64,000 nucleotides of DNA, from positions 1-64,000 of the forward strand of contig NZ_JAAVUW010000001.1 in assembly GCF_018449605.1 (NCBI RefSeq), written 5' to 3'. Below, one piece after another: positions 26,262 to 35,720 of the stretch. The notes under the pieces were generated by a model. That model was given only the letters and a program-made list of their open reading frames with translations, searched no databases and was not told where the DNA came from. The stretch comes from Luteibacter sp. dw_328 (GTDB lineage Bacteria > Pseudomonadota > Gammaproteobacteria > Xanthomonadales > Rhodanobacteraceae). The translations under genes and the position numbers were made by a program. How positions within the stretch are numbered: position 1 is the stretch's first letter; each line of letters opens with the position of its first letter.

Positions 26262-27254
26262 ATGACGACTCAAAACGTGCCGTCCCATCGCCGCTGGCTC
26301 GCTTCCGCGGCGCGCTGCACGCTTCCGCTCCTGGCTGCCGGCGTGGCACTGCCGGCATCGGCTGCCCACAACAACCATGCGTATGTGGTGAACCAGATCG
26401 ACAACACGGTTTCCGTGATCGATATGGCTACCCATGCCGTGACCGCCACGATTCCGGTGGGCATCACACCCGTGGCTGCTGCGGTCAGTCCCGACGGCAA
26501 TCACGTCTATGTGGTCAACAGCCAGGCCAATACGGTTTCCGTGATCGATGCAGCGACCAATATCGTCGCCGCTAACGTGCTGGTTGGTTCGACGCCCGCC
26601 GCCGTCGCCGTCAGCGCCGACGGTACGAAGGTATATGTCGCGAATTCCGCCGCCGACACCGTTTCCGTGATCAACGCGGTCACCAACTCGGTGGTTGGCG
26701 AGATCGCGGTCGGCAGCGCGCCGCTCAGTATCGCGGTCGGTCCTGGTGGGGCTCGCGTTTACACGGGGAACATCGGCGATGGCACCGTGTCGGTGATCGA
26801 CGTGCGTGCGGGCAGGGTGACGGCCACGGTGGCAGTCAATGGCGTGCCGTTCGGTCTGGGCATGGGGCCCCTCGGAGCGCGCTTGTTCGTGCCCGACGTC
26901 GGCTCCAGCAATGTCTCCATCGTCGATACGCTGCAGAACAAGGTAGTTGGCAACCTCACCGCCGGTAACGGTACCTATGATGTGGCGACCAGCATCGTCG
27001 GTACGCCGGCGTATGTATCCAACTTCGGCGACAACACGGTGTCGGTGATCGAGACCTTCAGCAAGAAGACGCTCGCTACCGTGCCGGTGGGCAATTCCCC
27101 GGAGTCCGTGGCCGTCAGTCGCGACTCCGGTCGTGTCTATGTCACCAACTCGGGCACCAACAACGTTTCCGTGATCGACCCGCTTCGCAATACGGTGATC
27201 GCGACGGTGAACGTGGGTAGTGCGCCGACCGCCGTGGCCACCCAGCCGCAGTAA
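26262..27254 (+). CDS. Secreted YVTN-type beta-propeller protein within the T2SS cluster
   Basis: The 330-residue protein has a signal peptide (LPLLAAGVALPASAA) and then about seven blades of roughly 42 residues, each with a variant of YVVN, NTVSVID and VAVSPDG/PVGxxP. Such propellers resemble surface-layer or YncE-like proteins. It starts after GAGGTG and is bracketed by gspK and gspD, a place where I know no standard T2SS component. It could be a secreted cargo, a scaffold or an accessory factor. Confidence 0.75.
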   Translation: MTTQNVPSHRRWLASAARCTLPLLAAGVALPASAAHNNHAYVVNQIDNTVSVIDMATHAVTATIPVGITPVAAAVSPDGNHVYVVNSQANTVSVIDAATNIVAANVLVGSTPAAVAVSADGTKVYVANSAADTVSVINAVTNSVVGEIAVGSAPLSIAVGPGGARVYTGNIGDGTVSVIDVRAGRVTATVAVNGVPFGLGMGPLGARLFVPDVGSSNVSIVDTLQNKVVGNLTAGNGTYDVATSIVGTPAYVSNFGDNTVSVIETFSKKTLATVPVGNSPESVAVSRDSGRVYVTNSGTNNVSVIDPLRNTVIATVNVGSAPTAVATQPQ

Positions 27255-27281
27255 CGGCTCGGCCGACGTTCGTGGAAGCAG

Positions 27282-27311
27282 CGGCCATCCTCCGGGGATG
27301 GCCGTTTTCTT
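27282..27311 (+). terminator. Rho-independent terminator after the propeller gene
   Basis: CGGCCATCC-TCCG-GGATGGCCG is a perfect 9-base stem with a tetraloop, followed by TTTTCTTT. It ends the gspIJK-propeller transcript, so gspD probably has its own promoter in 27312-27413. Confidence 0.85.
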
Positions 27312-27413
27312 TGCGCGAGTTGCCGGTTTCCGTATGCCATGCAACAGTGCGTCACGGGGTCGCAACACGCACCCCCCAATCTCGCAGGCTTCGGTAACCA
27401 TGATGGTTTTTGC

Positions 27414-29696
27414 ATGACTCGTTTTCTTACGATCGGCGCCACGGCGCTGGTGGTGGCCCTGGCAGGTTGCTCCACGCTGCCGCAGCCCCGCGACGATGGC
27501 GCACTGCAGCGCGAGGCCATGGCCGGCACCGAACTCCCGGCGCCGAAGCCGCGTATCGCGCCGTCGACCAACCCATCGGTGCCGGCCAATACGGCGCCGC
27601 AGGTCACGACGGGTACCGGTGAGTTCATTAAACCGGTCGGGCTGGCCAAGCCGAAGCCTGTTGCCGAAGGCGCGGGCACGGTCACCTTCAATTTCGAGAA
27701 CCAGCCGGTCGAGTCGGTGGTGAAAGCCATCCTGGGCGATCTGCTGCACGAAAATTATTCGATCGTACCGGGTGTGCAGGGCAACGTTTCATTCTCGACC
27801 TCGCAGCCGGTCACGGCGGAACAGGCGCTGCCGATTCTCGAGACCTTGCTCTCCTGGACGGGTAACGCGCTCGTCCACAGCAATGGCCGTTACGTGGTCA
27901 TGCCTGCGAAGGACGCCGTCGCTGGCAACCTCGTGCCAAGCATCGGCGCCAACGCGCCGGCCGGTGGTCTTCAGGCACGGCTCTTTCCGTTGCACTTCAT
28001 CTCCGCGACGGAGATGCAGAAGCTGATCAAACCGTTCGCGCGTCCGGACGCGACGCTGCTCGCCGATCCCACACGTAACGTGCTGGTGATGGCCGGAACA
28101 CCGACCGAGCTCGACAACTACCAGCGCACCGTGGCCACCTTCGACGTGGACTGGCTGCGCGGCATGTCGGTCGGTGTGTTCGCCTTGCAGCGTGCCCAGG
28201 TGAAGGACCTCACGCCCAAGCTCGAAGGCATCTTCGGCGACAAGGGCAACACGCCGATGGCCGGCATGCTGCGTTTCATTCCGATCGAACGGACCAACTC
28301 GCTCGTCGTGCTGAGCCCGCAGCCTGTGTACCTCGAGGAAGTGCGCAGCTGGATCGATCGCATCGACCGGGGCGGCGGTAACGAGCCGCAGTTGTACGTA
28401 GTGGATGTGCGTAACGTGCAGGCCTCGGACATGGCCGATTACCTTTCGGACATCTATGGCAGCGGGTCGGGTGGCCGTTCGGGTGACAAGGGCGGCAAGG
28501 TCGGCCCCGGTCTCAGCTCCGGAACGCTCGGTGGCGGCGACAGCGATCTCGGCAACCGCGGTGGCTCCGGTATCGGTAGCACGACGGGTGCGTTCGGCAA
28601 CACGGGTTCGTCGTCGTCCGGATCGTCGAGCACCGGCGGCATGAGCACGGGTAGCGGTCTCGGTGGTAGCAGCTCGGGTCTGGGTGGCACGTCCACCTCG
28701 GGCCTGGGTTCCGGTTCGGGTTCTTCCGACGATAGCTCGGGTGATCCGGGCAATCGGCATTCCTCGACCACCACCGACGACGGCGTGCGCATCACCTCGG
28801 TCGATGCGAACAACCAGCTCATGGTCCGGTGCCGCCCCGCGCAGTGGACCGAGATCGAAGAGGCGATCAAACGCCTGGACGCCGTGCCGATGCAGGTGCA
28901 AATCGAGACGCGCATCCTCGAGGTGACCCTCTCGGGGGATCTCGAGTTCGGCGTGCAGTGGTACCTCGAAGGCCTGACCGGCACGACCAATGGGCAACCG
29001 ACCCAGCCGGGTAACAAGCATCAGTACGCGCTAGGCGGCGGCGGTGCGACGCTGGCGACAGGCGACAACTTCTTCTACTCCTTCGTCAACAACAACATCT
29101 CCGTCGCGCTGCACGCGATGGAGCAGAACGGAAACACGAAGGTGCTCTCCGCTCCCTCGCTGGTCGTGCTGAACAACCAGAAAGCGCACATCGAAGTGGG
29201 CGACCAGATTCCGATCACGCAGACTTTCGTCAACACCGGGGCGAACACGGACAACACGATCGGCCAGGTGGAATACAAGGACACCGGCGTGATCCTCAAC
29301 GTGCGCCCGCGCGTGAATCCGGGTGGCCTGGTCTACCTCAATGTGAGCCAGGTGGTGAGCAGCCCGGGCATCAAGGACACCACCACCGGCAACTTCCCGA
29401 TCCAGCAGCGCGAAGTGGCCACCCAGGTCGCGGTGCAGAGCGGGCAGACGGTGCTGCTCGGCGGCCTGATCAAGCAGAACGACGCCCTGACCGATACCGG
29501 TATCCCGGGGCTCAACCAGATTCCCGTACTCGGCCGTTTATTCGGCACGACCAGCCGGACACGGACCCGTACCGAGCTGATCGTCCTGATTACCCCACGG
29601 GTGATCACCAATGGAGACGAGGCCAAGCAGGTCACCGACGAGTACCAGCGCAAGTTCGAGTCGCTCCGGCCGTTCACCCAGCCCGCCAGACCTTGA
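27414..29696 (+). CDS. gspD: Lipoprotein type II secretion secretin GspD (liposecretin, HxcQ-like)
   Basis: The ATG at 27414 gives a lipoprotein signal with lipobox LAGC (cysteine near residue 19); the 25 upstream in-frame residues lack signal character. The 760-residue protein has an N0 domain about 85-165 (VTFNFENQPVESVVKAILGD), N1-N3 domains (LFPLHFISATEMQKLIKPFA, VGVFALQRAQVKDLTPKLEG), and a Gly/Ser-rich insert of about 95 residues within N3 (residues about 350-445). The C-terminal secretin domain is intact (QIPITQTFVNTGANTDN, VAVQSGQTVLLGGLIKQND, TRTELIVLITPRVI). It forms the outer-membrane exit channel. An acylated N-terminus lets liposecretins such as HxcQ reach the outer membrane without a pilotin. 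Confidence 0.9.
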   Translation: MTRFLTIGATALVVALAGCSTLPQPRDDGALQREAMAGTELPAPKPRIAPSTNPSVPANTAPQVTTGTGEFIKPVGLAKPKPVAEGAGTVTFNFENQPVESVVKAILGDLLHENYSIVPGVQGNVSFSTSQPVTAEQALPILETLLSWTGNALVHSNGRYVVMPAKDAVAGNLVPSIGANAPAGGLQARLFPLHFISATEMQKLIKPFARPDATLLADPTRNVLVMAGTPTELDNYQRTVATFDVDWLRGMSVGVFALQRAQVKDLTPKLEGIFGDKGNTPMAGMLRFIPIERTNSLVVLSPQPVYLEEVRSWIDRIDRGGGNEPQLYVVDVRNVQASDMADYLSDIYGSGSGGRSGDKGGKVGPGLSSGTLGGGDSDLGNRGGSGIGSTTGAFGNTGSSSSGSSSTGGMSTGSGLGGSSSGLGGTSTSGLGSGSGSSDDSSGDPGNRHSSTTTDDGVRITSVDANNQLMVRCRPAQWTEIEEAIKRLDAVPMQVQIETRILEVTLSGDLEFGVQWYLEGLTGTTNGQPTQPGNKHQYALGGGGATLATGDNFFYSFVNNNISVALHAMEQNGNTKVLSAPSLVVLNNQKAHIEVGDQIPITQTFVNTGANTDNTIGQVEYKDTGVILNVRPRVNPGGLVYLNVSQVVSSPGIKDTTTGNFPIQQREVATQVAVQSGQTVLLGGLIKQNDALTDTGIPGLNQIPVLGRLFGTTSRTRTRTELIVLITPRVITNGDEAKQVTDEYQRKFESLRPFTQPARP

Positions 29697-29780
29697 CCGA
29701 AGGGTGACCGAGGGTGCATACACCCACATCACGGGACGCGTTTCACATTGGAAGCGTGTTCCTGACAGGGGGAGACTCGC

Positions 29781-31457
29781 TTGATACAGGATCTGGCCGG
29801 CTGGTCCACGGTGCTGGAGCTGATGCCCACGGCGATGTTCGTGCGCGATGCGGCGCACCGCTGGGTGTTCGTCAACCGCATGGGCTGCGAATACTTCGGC
29901 CTGAACGCCGACGAGGTGCTCGGCCGGACCGACGCCGAACTCTTCCCGCCCGAGCAGGCCGCCCGCTTCGAAGCGGGTGACGACGCCGTGCTACGCAGCC
30001 ACGAGGTCGTCGAAACCGAGGAAACGGTGACCGACCCCCAGGGCCATGTGCGCACCTTGCTAACCCGCAAGACCTGCATCGACCTGGAAGGCGCGCTCCA
30101 CGTGCTGGCCTCGGTCACCGACATCACCGAGCTGCGCGAGTCCGAGGCGCATGTGCGCTGGCTGGCCTGCCACGATGCGCTGACCGGGCTGGCCAACCGC
30201 ACGGCACTCTTCAGCCGGCTGGACGCCGCCATCGGCCGCGCGGCCAGCGGTGGCCTTCACGCCGCGCTGTTCCACCTGGACATGGACGGCTTCAAGAAGG
30301 TCAACGACACCTACGGCCACCTTGTGGGCGACGAGCTGCTGGTGCAGTTCGGTGCGCGTCTGCGCAGTGTCGTCGGTCCTGACGACACGGTGGCCCGGAT
30401 CGGCGGCGACGAGTTCGCGCTGCTGGTCGACGATCACGGCGACCTCGACGTGCAGGGCCTTGCCGAGCGCATTCTGGCCCTCGCCGGCGAGCCCTTCGAC
30501 GTGCTTTCGACGACCACCTTTATCGGTACGTCCATCGGCATGGTCGCCATCGATGCCGAAGCGGTCGCGGCGGGAGAGATGGCTCGCAAGGCGGATAGCG
30601 CACTGTACGAAGCGAAGAAGAAGCGTAACCGCCTGATGGTTTACACCAAGGCGCTGGACGCCGCGCTCGCCCATCGCCGCGACATCGAGAAGGCGCTGCT
30701 CGAGGCCTTGCTGACCCGCGAGGGCCTGAGTTGTCACTACCAGCCGATGATCCGCAGCTCGGACGGCAAGGTGGTCGGCCTCGAGGCGCTGGCCCGCTGG
30801 CGGCATCCCACCCTCGGCGTGGTCTCGCCGGTGCAGTTCATTGCCGTGGCGGAAGAGACCGGCCTGATCGGCCAGTTGGGCGAATGGGTGCTGCGCACCG
30901 CCTGCGCCCGCGTGGCCAAGCTCGACGAGCTGTTCGTTGCGGTCAACGTGAGCGCCGTGCAGCTGCGCGACGACGACTTCGCCAACATGGTCATGCGCGT
31001 ACTCATCGAGACGCGCCTGTCGCCGAAGCGCCTGGAGCTGGAGATCACCGAGACGGCCATCGTCAATGCCGATGGTGGGTCAGTCCGGCTACTCAAGCGT
31101 CTGCGCCGGGCCGGCGTGCGTATCTCGCTCGACGATTTCGGGACGGGCTACTCCAGCCTGACCCTGCTCAAGGACCTCGCCGTCGACAAGGTCAAGATCG
31201 ACCGCTCCTTCGTGCAGAACGCGACCCAGGCCGGCGATTCGGCGGCCATCGTGCGGGCGGTGTCCAACCTGGGCGCCGCGCTGGGCCTGTGCGTCGTGGC
31301 CGAGGGCGTGGAGACCGAGCAGCAGCGGGCCTTCCTGACCGAAGCCGGTTGCGACGAACTGCAGGGTTTCCTGTTCTCGCCGGCCGTGGCGGAAGACCGC
31401 ATCGACCGGGTCACCGGGCCATATCCGGCCCCGCTGGCGACTCATTCGGCCGGATAG
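29781..31457 (+). CDS. PAS-GGDEF-EAL cyclic-di-GMP signalling protein
   Basis: The 558-residue protein starts at TTG 8 bases after AGGGGGA. A PAS domain (about 8-120, LELMPTAMFVRDAAHRWVFV) is followed by a GGDEF domain (DALTGLANRTAL, with intact RIGGDEF) and an EAL domain (VGLEALARW, LEITETAI, LDDFGTGYSSL, VAEGVET). Both catalytic signatures are present, so it could make or degrade c-di-GMP. No membrane segment is visible; the PAS domain presumably senses a cytosolic ligand. Its end overlaps the convergent gene by 16 bases. Confidence 0.9.
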   Translation: MIQDLAGWSTVLELMPTAMFVRDAAHRWVFVNRMGCEYFGLNADEVLGRTDAELFPPEQAARFEAGDDAVLRSHEVVETEETVTDPQGHVRTLLTRKTCIDLEGALHVLASVTDITELRESEAHVRWLACHDALTGLANRTALFSRLDAAIGRAASGGLHAALFHLDMDGFKKVNDTYGHLVGDELLVQFGARLRSVVGPDDTVARIGGDEFALLVDDHGDLDVQGLAERILALAGEPFDVLSTTTFIGTSIGMVAIDAEAVAAGEMARKADSALYEAKKKRNRLMVYTKALDAALAHRRDIEKALLEALLTREGLSCHYQPMIRSSDGKVVGLEALARWRHPTLGVVSPVQFIAVAEETGLIGQLGEWVLRTACARVAKLDELFVAVNVSAVQLRDDDFANMVMRVLIETRLSPKRLELEITETAIVNADGGSVRLLKRLRRAGVRISLDDFGTGYSSLTLLKDLAVDKVKIDRSFVQNATQAGDSAAIVRAVSNLGAALGLCVVAEGVETEQQRAFLTEAGCDELQGFLFSPAVAEDRIDRVTGPYPAPLATHSAG

Positions 31458-32074
31458 GCGTCCGTCGGCATCGGCCAGGTACGGCGCAGGTCCGGCATGC
31501 CGGGCATGGTGGTCGGCTGCGGTAGCGGCAAGGGCGTGCGGGCATCTACCACGCCGCCCGTCGCGTCGCCGACGATGGCGATGATGCAGGCCCCACTTTC
31601 CTGCGAACTGCCGAAGGAGAGCCGTCCCCAGGGCATCTGCATGACCGTATAGCGGTTCGGCAGCATGGCCGGCGCGGCGGGCAGGTTGGTTTCCGAGGCG
31701 CTCGCGTGGAAAGCTTCGGTCAGCTCGTTCCTCGCGAAGCACGGCCGCTGTTCCAGCTGGATCGAGGTGAAGCGCACCATCGGTACGTCGCCACCTTCGT
31801 TGAAGCCGCGGGCCTCGAAGGCGCTCACGCGGTAGCCGTCGCGGGTGATGAAGGGCACGCTGCGCACGATCTGCGGCGGGGCGTCGGTGGTGGCGTGCAA
31901 GCCGCCCGGCAGCTTGCGGGACAACGCATCCACCGCGTTGGGCAGGGTCCCCATCGTCGAGTTGATGATCTCGACCAGGGTCTTGTCGCTGCGCTGCACA
32001 CTCACGGGATCGGCCGCCGCGGCAGGAGCCAGGGCAGCGCATAACAGGATGGCCAGGAGGCGAGTGGGACGCAT
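31442..32074 (-). CDS. Secreted protein of unknown function
   Basis: The start at 32074 gives a clean signal peptide (RPTRLLAILLCAALAPAAAA); the longer frame upstream runs antisense to SelO and is rejected. The 210-residue product has no domain I recognise. Visible features are SDKTLVEIINSTMGTLPNAV, a single-cysteine LEQRPCFARNELTEAF segment, ACIIAIVGDATGG and a Pro-rich C-terminus. It is probably periplasmic. It converges with the GGDEF-EAL gene and diverges from selO. Confidence 0.6.
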   Translation of the reverse strand: MRPTRLLAILLCAALAPAAAADPVSVQRSDKTLVEIINSTMGTLPNAVDALSRKLPGGLHATTDAPPQIVRSVPFITRDGYRVSAFEARGFNEGGDVPMVRFTSIQLEQRPCFARNELTEAFHASASETNLPAAPAMLPNRYTVMQMPWGRLSFGSSQESGACIIAIVGDATGGVVDARTPLPLPQPTTMPGMPDLRRTWPMPTDAYPAE

Positions 32075-32183
32075 GAGGGCCAGGTTGAGGTGAGCAGGGG
32101 CGCTAGTTTGCACGAGTTGCGTATGCCCTTGCATGCGCCGTGAATGCCCGGATATTGGAAACAACGTCCTACCCCTGATCCCG

Positions 32184-33737
32184 ATGACAGACCTGCGCTT
32201 CGACAATGCCTTCGTCCGCGAGTTGCCGGCCGACCCCGAACGATCCAACGGTCCGCGCCAGGTCGTCGGCGCGGCGTTCTCGTGGGTGGACCCGACGCCG
32301 GTCGCGGCACCGCGGCTGGTCGCGGCCTCGGCCGAGGTGGCGACGATGCTTGGCGTCTCGCCCGAGGCGCCAGATTTTGCGGAGGTGTTCTCGGGTAACG
32401 CTCGCTGGCCGGGCATGACCGGTTACGCCATGGCCTACGGCGGCCACCAGTTCGGCAACTGGGCCGGGCAGCTGGGCGACGGCCGCGCGTTGAGCTTGGG
32501 CGAGGTGATTACCGCCCACGACGGCCGCCAGGAACTGCAGCTGAAGGGCGCCGGCCGCACGCCGTACTCGCGCGGGGCCGACGGCCGTGCTGTGCTGCGC
32601 TCGTCGATTCGCGAATTCCTGTGCAGCGAGGCCATGCACCACCTCGGCGTGCCGACGACCCGGGCACTGTCCCTGGTGGTGACCGGTGACGAGGTGCTGC
32701 GCGACGTGATGTACGACGGCCACCCGGCGCTGGAACCGGGCGCGATCGTCTGCCGTGTGGCGCCCTCATTCATTCGCTTCGGCTCGTTCGAGCTGCCGGC
32801 GGCGCGCAATGACCTCGACCTGTTGCGCCGCCTGGCGGACTTCACTATCGCCACGCATTACCCGGCCTTTGCCGGCCTCGACGGGGAAGGGCGGTACGCC
32901 GCGTTCTTCACCGAGGTCTGCGAGCGGACGGCACGCCTCATGGCGCACTGGATGCGCGTGGGCTTCGTGCACGGGGTGATGAACACGGACAACATGTCCA
33001 TCCTCGGGCTCACGATCGACTACGGCCCCTACGGTTGGGTCGATGACTTCGACCCGGACTGGACACCGAACACCACCGATCGCGCGCACAAGCGCTACCG
33101 CTTCGGCCACCAGCCACGCGTGGCTTACTGGAACCTGCAACGTCTCGCCCAGGCGTTGTCGCCTTTGTTTACCGGCGTCGACGCGCTGCAGGCCGGGCTG
33201 GATCGCTATGTGGAGGTGTTCGAAGCCACCGACGCGGCGTTCTCGGCGGCCAAGCTCGGTCTCGCTAACGCCCGCGAAGGCGACGAGGCGCTGGTCGCCG
33301 ACCTGCGTGGCCTGCTCACCCTGGGTGGGATGGACATGACGATTTTCTTCCGTGACCTCGCGCTGCTCGATCTCGATGCGCCGCATCCGGGTGTCGTCGG
33401 GGCGGCGTTCTACGAGGAAGACAAGCGCGTCGCGACGCAGGAGGCGCTGGCGTCCTGGCTGCAGCGTTATGCGGCGCGCGTGCAGGCCGATGAATCGCCG
33501 GCGTCGGAGCGGCTTGCCCTGATGCATGCCAGCAACCCGCGCTACGTGCTGCGCAACTGCCTCGCGCAGCAGGTCATCGACAGCGCGGAGCAGGGCGACG
33601 ACGCGCCCCTGCATGAGCTGATGGAGACCCTCCGCCAGCCCTACGACGAGCAGGCGGGCAGGGATCACCTTGCCGGCCGCCGGCCCGAGTGGGCACGCGA
33701 CCGGGTCGGCTGCTCCATGCTTTCCTGCAGTAGCTGA
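32184..33737 (+). CDS. selO: SelO/YdiU protein adenylyltransferase (pseudokinase fold)
   Basis: The 517-residue protein matches the SelO (UPF0061) family. It has [60 protein letters not shown] and the metal-binding VMNTDNMSI / [15 protein letters not shown]. SelO transfers AMP from ATP to Ser, Thr or Tyr of proteins in the redox response. The start at 32184 ([13 protein letters not shown]) is the usual N-terminus; the 17 residues upstream have no family character. The C-terminus is CSMLSCSS, similar to the Cys-containing ends of other SelO proteins. Confidence 0.92.
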   Translation: MTDLRFDNAFVRELPADPERSNGPRQVVGAAFSWVDPTPVAAPRLVAASAEVATMLGVSPEAPDFAEVFSGNARWPGMTGYAMAYGGHQFGNWAGQLGDGRALSLGEVITAHDGRQELQLKGAGRTPYSRGADGRAVLRSSIREFLCSEAMHHLGVPTTRALSLVVTGDEVLRDVMYDGHPALEPGAIVCRVAPSFIRFGSFELPAARNDLDLLRRLADFTIATHYPAFAGLDGEGRYAAFFTEVCERTARLMAHWMRVGFVHGVMNTDNMSILGLTIDYGPYGWVDDFDPDWTPNTTDRAHKRYRFGHQPRVAYWNLQRLAQALSPLFTGVDALQAGLDRYVEVFEATDAAFSAAKLGLANAREGDEALVADLRGLLTLGGMDMTIFFRDLALLDLDAPHPGVVGAAFYEEDKRVATQEALASWLQRYAARVQADESPASERLALMHASNPRYVLRNCLAQQVIDSAEQGDDAPLHELMETLRQPYDEQAGRDHLAGRRPEWARDRVGCSMLSCSS

Positions 33738-33788
33738 CGGGCCACAGGGTAGAATCAGCGGCCCGGATCTTTAGTCAGGCCTGTCGCG

Positions 33789-34847
33789 TTGTCCGCTGGT
33801 TCCGCCTCCGATGCCGCTCTTGAAGCGCTTTTCGTCCCGTTCGTCACGGGCGATCTCGCGTGGCCCGCGTCTGGCGACGTGCTGATGCTGCGGGCGCGGG
33901 ACGGTTTCGTGCTGCGCGAGCAGCGTCGTCCTGGCTGGGTGCTGCAGCAGTCGTTCAAGCCAGCGGCGGATGCCCTGGCGCGTTCCGGGTTCGCCGTGAG
34001 CGCGGATCTGCCCGAAGGCCGGTTTACCGTCGTCATGGTGCTGCCGACCCGGCAGCGCGAAGAGTCGCGCGCCTTGTTCGCGCAGGCGATGGCCCATGTC
34101 ACGCCCGATGGCGCCGTCCTCGCCGCCGTGCCGAACGCCGAAGGCGCGAAGACCGCCGAAGCCGATCTTGCGCTGCTGGCCGGCGGCGTGACGACCCTCT
34201 CCAAGCACAAATGCCGCGTCTTCTGGACGCGTCCCGGCGCGGTGCCGGATCCCGCCTTGCTCGACGCATGGCTGGCGCTGGACGGGTCCTTGCCGATCGA
34301 CGAGGGTCGCTTTGTCAGCCGGCGTGGCCTGTTCGCCTGGGATCGCATCGACATCGCGTCGGCCTTGCTGAGCTCGGTGTTGCCCGAGAACTTCGCCGGT
34401 CGCGTTGCCGATCTCGGCGCGGGCTTCGGTTATCTGGCCTGCCGTGTCATCGCGACGAATCCCGGCGTCACCGCGGTGGACCTGTACGAAGCGGAAGGGC
34501 GCGCCATCGAGCCGGCCCGTCGGAACATCGCCGCGGCGGTTACCGCGTCGGGCCGCGCCATCGCTACTCACGTGCAGTGGCACGACGTGACCCATGGTAT
34601 CGACGGTGGCTACGACGCCATCGTTTCCAATCCGCCGTTCCATCAGGGACGCGCCGACCAGCCGGAGCTGGGTCGCGCCTTCATTGCGGTCGCGGCGCGC
34701 GCCTTGTCGCCGCAGGGTCGTTTCTGGATGGTGGCCAACCGGCATCTTGCCTACGAAGCCACGCTCGATGCGTGCTTCACCCATGTTCGTACCGTCGCCG
34801 AGCGCGACGGGTTCAAAGTGATCGAAGCGAAGGAGCCTCGTCGATGA
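33789..34847 (+). CDS. RsmC/RlmG-family rRNA guanine-N2 methyltransferase
   Basis: The 352-residue protein has the two-lobed RsmC/RlmG build: a degenerate N-terminal lobe and a C-terminal Rossmann methyltransferase lobe. The latter has the SAM site VADLGAGFGYLACRVIATN and the catalytic NPPFHQGR that accepts an exocyclic amine. It would make m2G in 16S or 23S rRNA. The start is TTG. The stop overlaps rsuA (ATGA), so both rRNA-modification genes are co-translated. I cannot separate RsmC from RlmG by eye. Confidence 0.85.
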   Translation: MSAGSASDAALEALFVPFVTGDLAWPASGDVLMLRARDGFVLREQRRPGWVLQQSFKPAADALARSGFAVSADLPEGRFTVVMVLPTRQREESRALFAQAMAHVTPDGAVLAAVPNAEGAKTAEADLALLAGGVTTLSKHKCRVFWTRPGAVPDPALLDAWLALDGSLPIDEGRFVSRRGLFAWDRIDIASALLSSVLPENFAGRVADLGAGFGYLACRVIATNPGVTAVDLYEAEGRAIEPARRNIAAAVTASGRAIATHVQWHDVTHGIDGGYDAIVSNPPFHQGRADQPELGRAFIAVAARALSPQGRFWMVANRHLAYEATLDACFTHVRTVAERDGFKVIEAKEPRR

Positions 34848-35566
34848 AACTCGTGCGCCTGTTGGCGAACCTCGGCTATGGCAGCCGCAAACAAGTCGCC
34901 TCCCTGTTCCGCGAAGGCGCGGTCACCGATGCCTCGGGCGAGGTGCTCTATGCCGATGACAAGGTCGAACACGCCGACGTGCGCTTCGAAGGCGAGCCGC
35001 TGGATCCGCCGGCCGGCATGCTGATCATGTTGAACAAGCCCGCCGGGTATACGTGCTCGCGCAAGGACGTCGGTCGTCTCGTCTACGAGCTGCTGCCGCC
35101 GCGTTACGGCATTCGCAATCCGGTGCTGTCGACGGTCGGGCGCCTCGACCGCGAGACCTCGGGCCTGCTGCTGTTCACCGACGACGGCCCGTTGCTTCAC
35201 CGGATCATTTCGCCGAAGTCCTCGGTGGCCAAGGTGTACGAGGCGACGCTCGCCGAGGACTTGCGCGGCGATGAAGCGGCGACCTTCGCCGCCGGCACGT
35301 TGATGCTCGACGGCGAAACCGATCCGCTCGAGCCGGCCGCGCTCGACGTGCTTGGGCCGCGTCATATACGTCTGTCGCTTACCGAAGGCCGCTACCACCA
35401 GGTCCGCCGCATGTTCGCTGCCATCGGCAATCACGTCGAAACCCTGGAGCGCGTCGCCTTGGGTGGCCTGACGTTGGAAGGCCTCCCTTCGGGCGAATGG
35501 CGCCAGCTGACTGCCGAAGACACCGCCCGCATCTTCGCTGCCCCCAACGGCGCCCCGGCTCTGTAG
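34844..35566 (+). CDS. rsuA: 16S rRNA pseudouridine synthase RsuA
   Basis: The 240-residue protein has an S4-like N-terminus ([20 protein letters not shown]) and a pseudouridine synthase core with the catalytic aspartate in [14 protein letters not shown], plus KVYEATL and [18 protein letters not shown]. RsuA-type enzymes modify U516 of 16S rRNA. Its TAG stop is part of the REP arm that starts at 35563, so the repeat was either acquired at the very end of the gene or supplies the stop codon. Confidence 0.88.
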   Translation: MKLVRLLANLGYGSRKQVASLFREGAVTDASGEVLYADDKVEHADVRFEGEPLDPPAGMLIMLNKPAGYTCSRKDVGRLVYELLPPRYGIRNPVLSTVGRLDRETSGLLLFTDDGPLLHRIISPKSSVAKVYEATLAEDLRGDEAATFAAGTLMLDGETDPLEPAALDVLGPRHIRLSLTEGRYHQVRRMFAAIGNHVETLERVALGGLTLEGLPSGEWRQLTAEDTARIFAAPNGAPAL

Positions 35567-35643
35567 GAGCCGATTCATCGGCGATCAAGCGCCAGCGGGC
35601 CAGAGTCGGCGCAAGCACCCATCGCCGATGAATCGGCTCCCAC
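35563..35643. repeat. Paired REP element, type A
   Basis: Arms at 35563-35585 (GTAGGAGCCGATTCATCGGC..) and 35621-35643 are inverted copies, one base different at the outer end, separated by 35 bases. The left arm contains the rsuA stop codon. Read in reverse, the spacer resembles positions 1-36. Confidence 0.9.
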
Positions 35644-35720
35644 ATTTATCCATGTGTGGACGTTCCGTCCACGCCGGGTGCAGTATCGGAGAGTCCACAC
35701 GATCACCCAAGGAGCACCTC

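Noticed and set aside
26380-27200. Regularly repeated bases in the propeller gene resembling a CRISPR array
   Set aside because: The repeats are in-frame codons for NTVSVID-type blades with diverged copies, and there are no unique spacers or cas genes.
35563-35643. REP pairs as rho-independent terminators
   Set aside because: Strong hairpins but no following T-run, and both orientations and mixed arm types occur; they fit REP repeats better.
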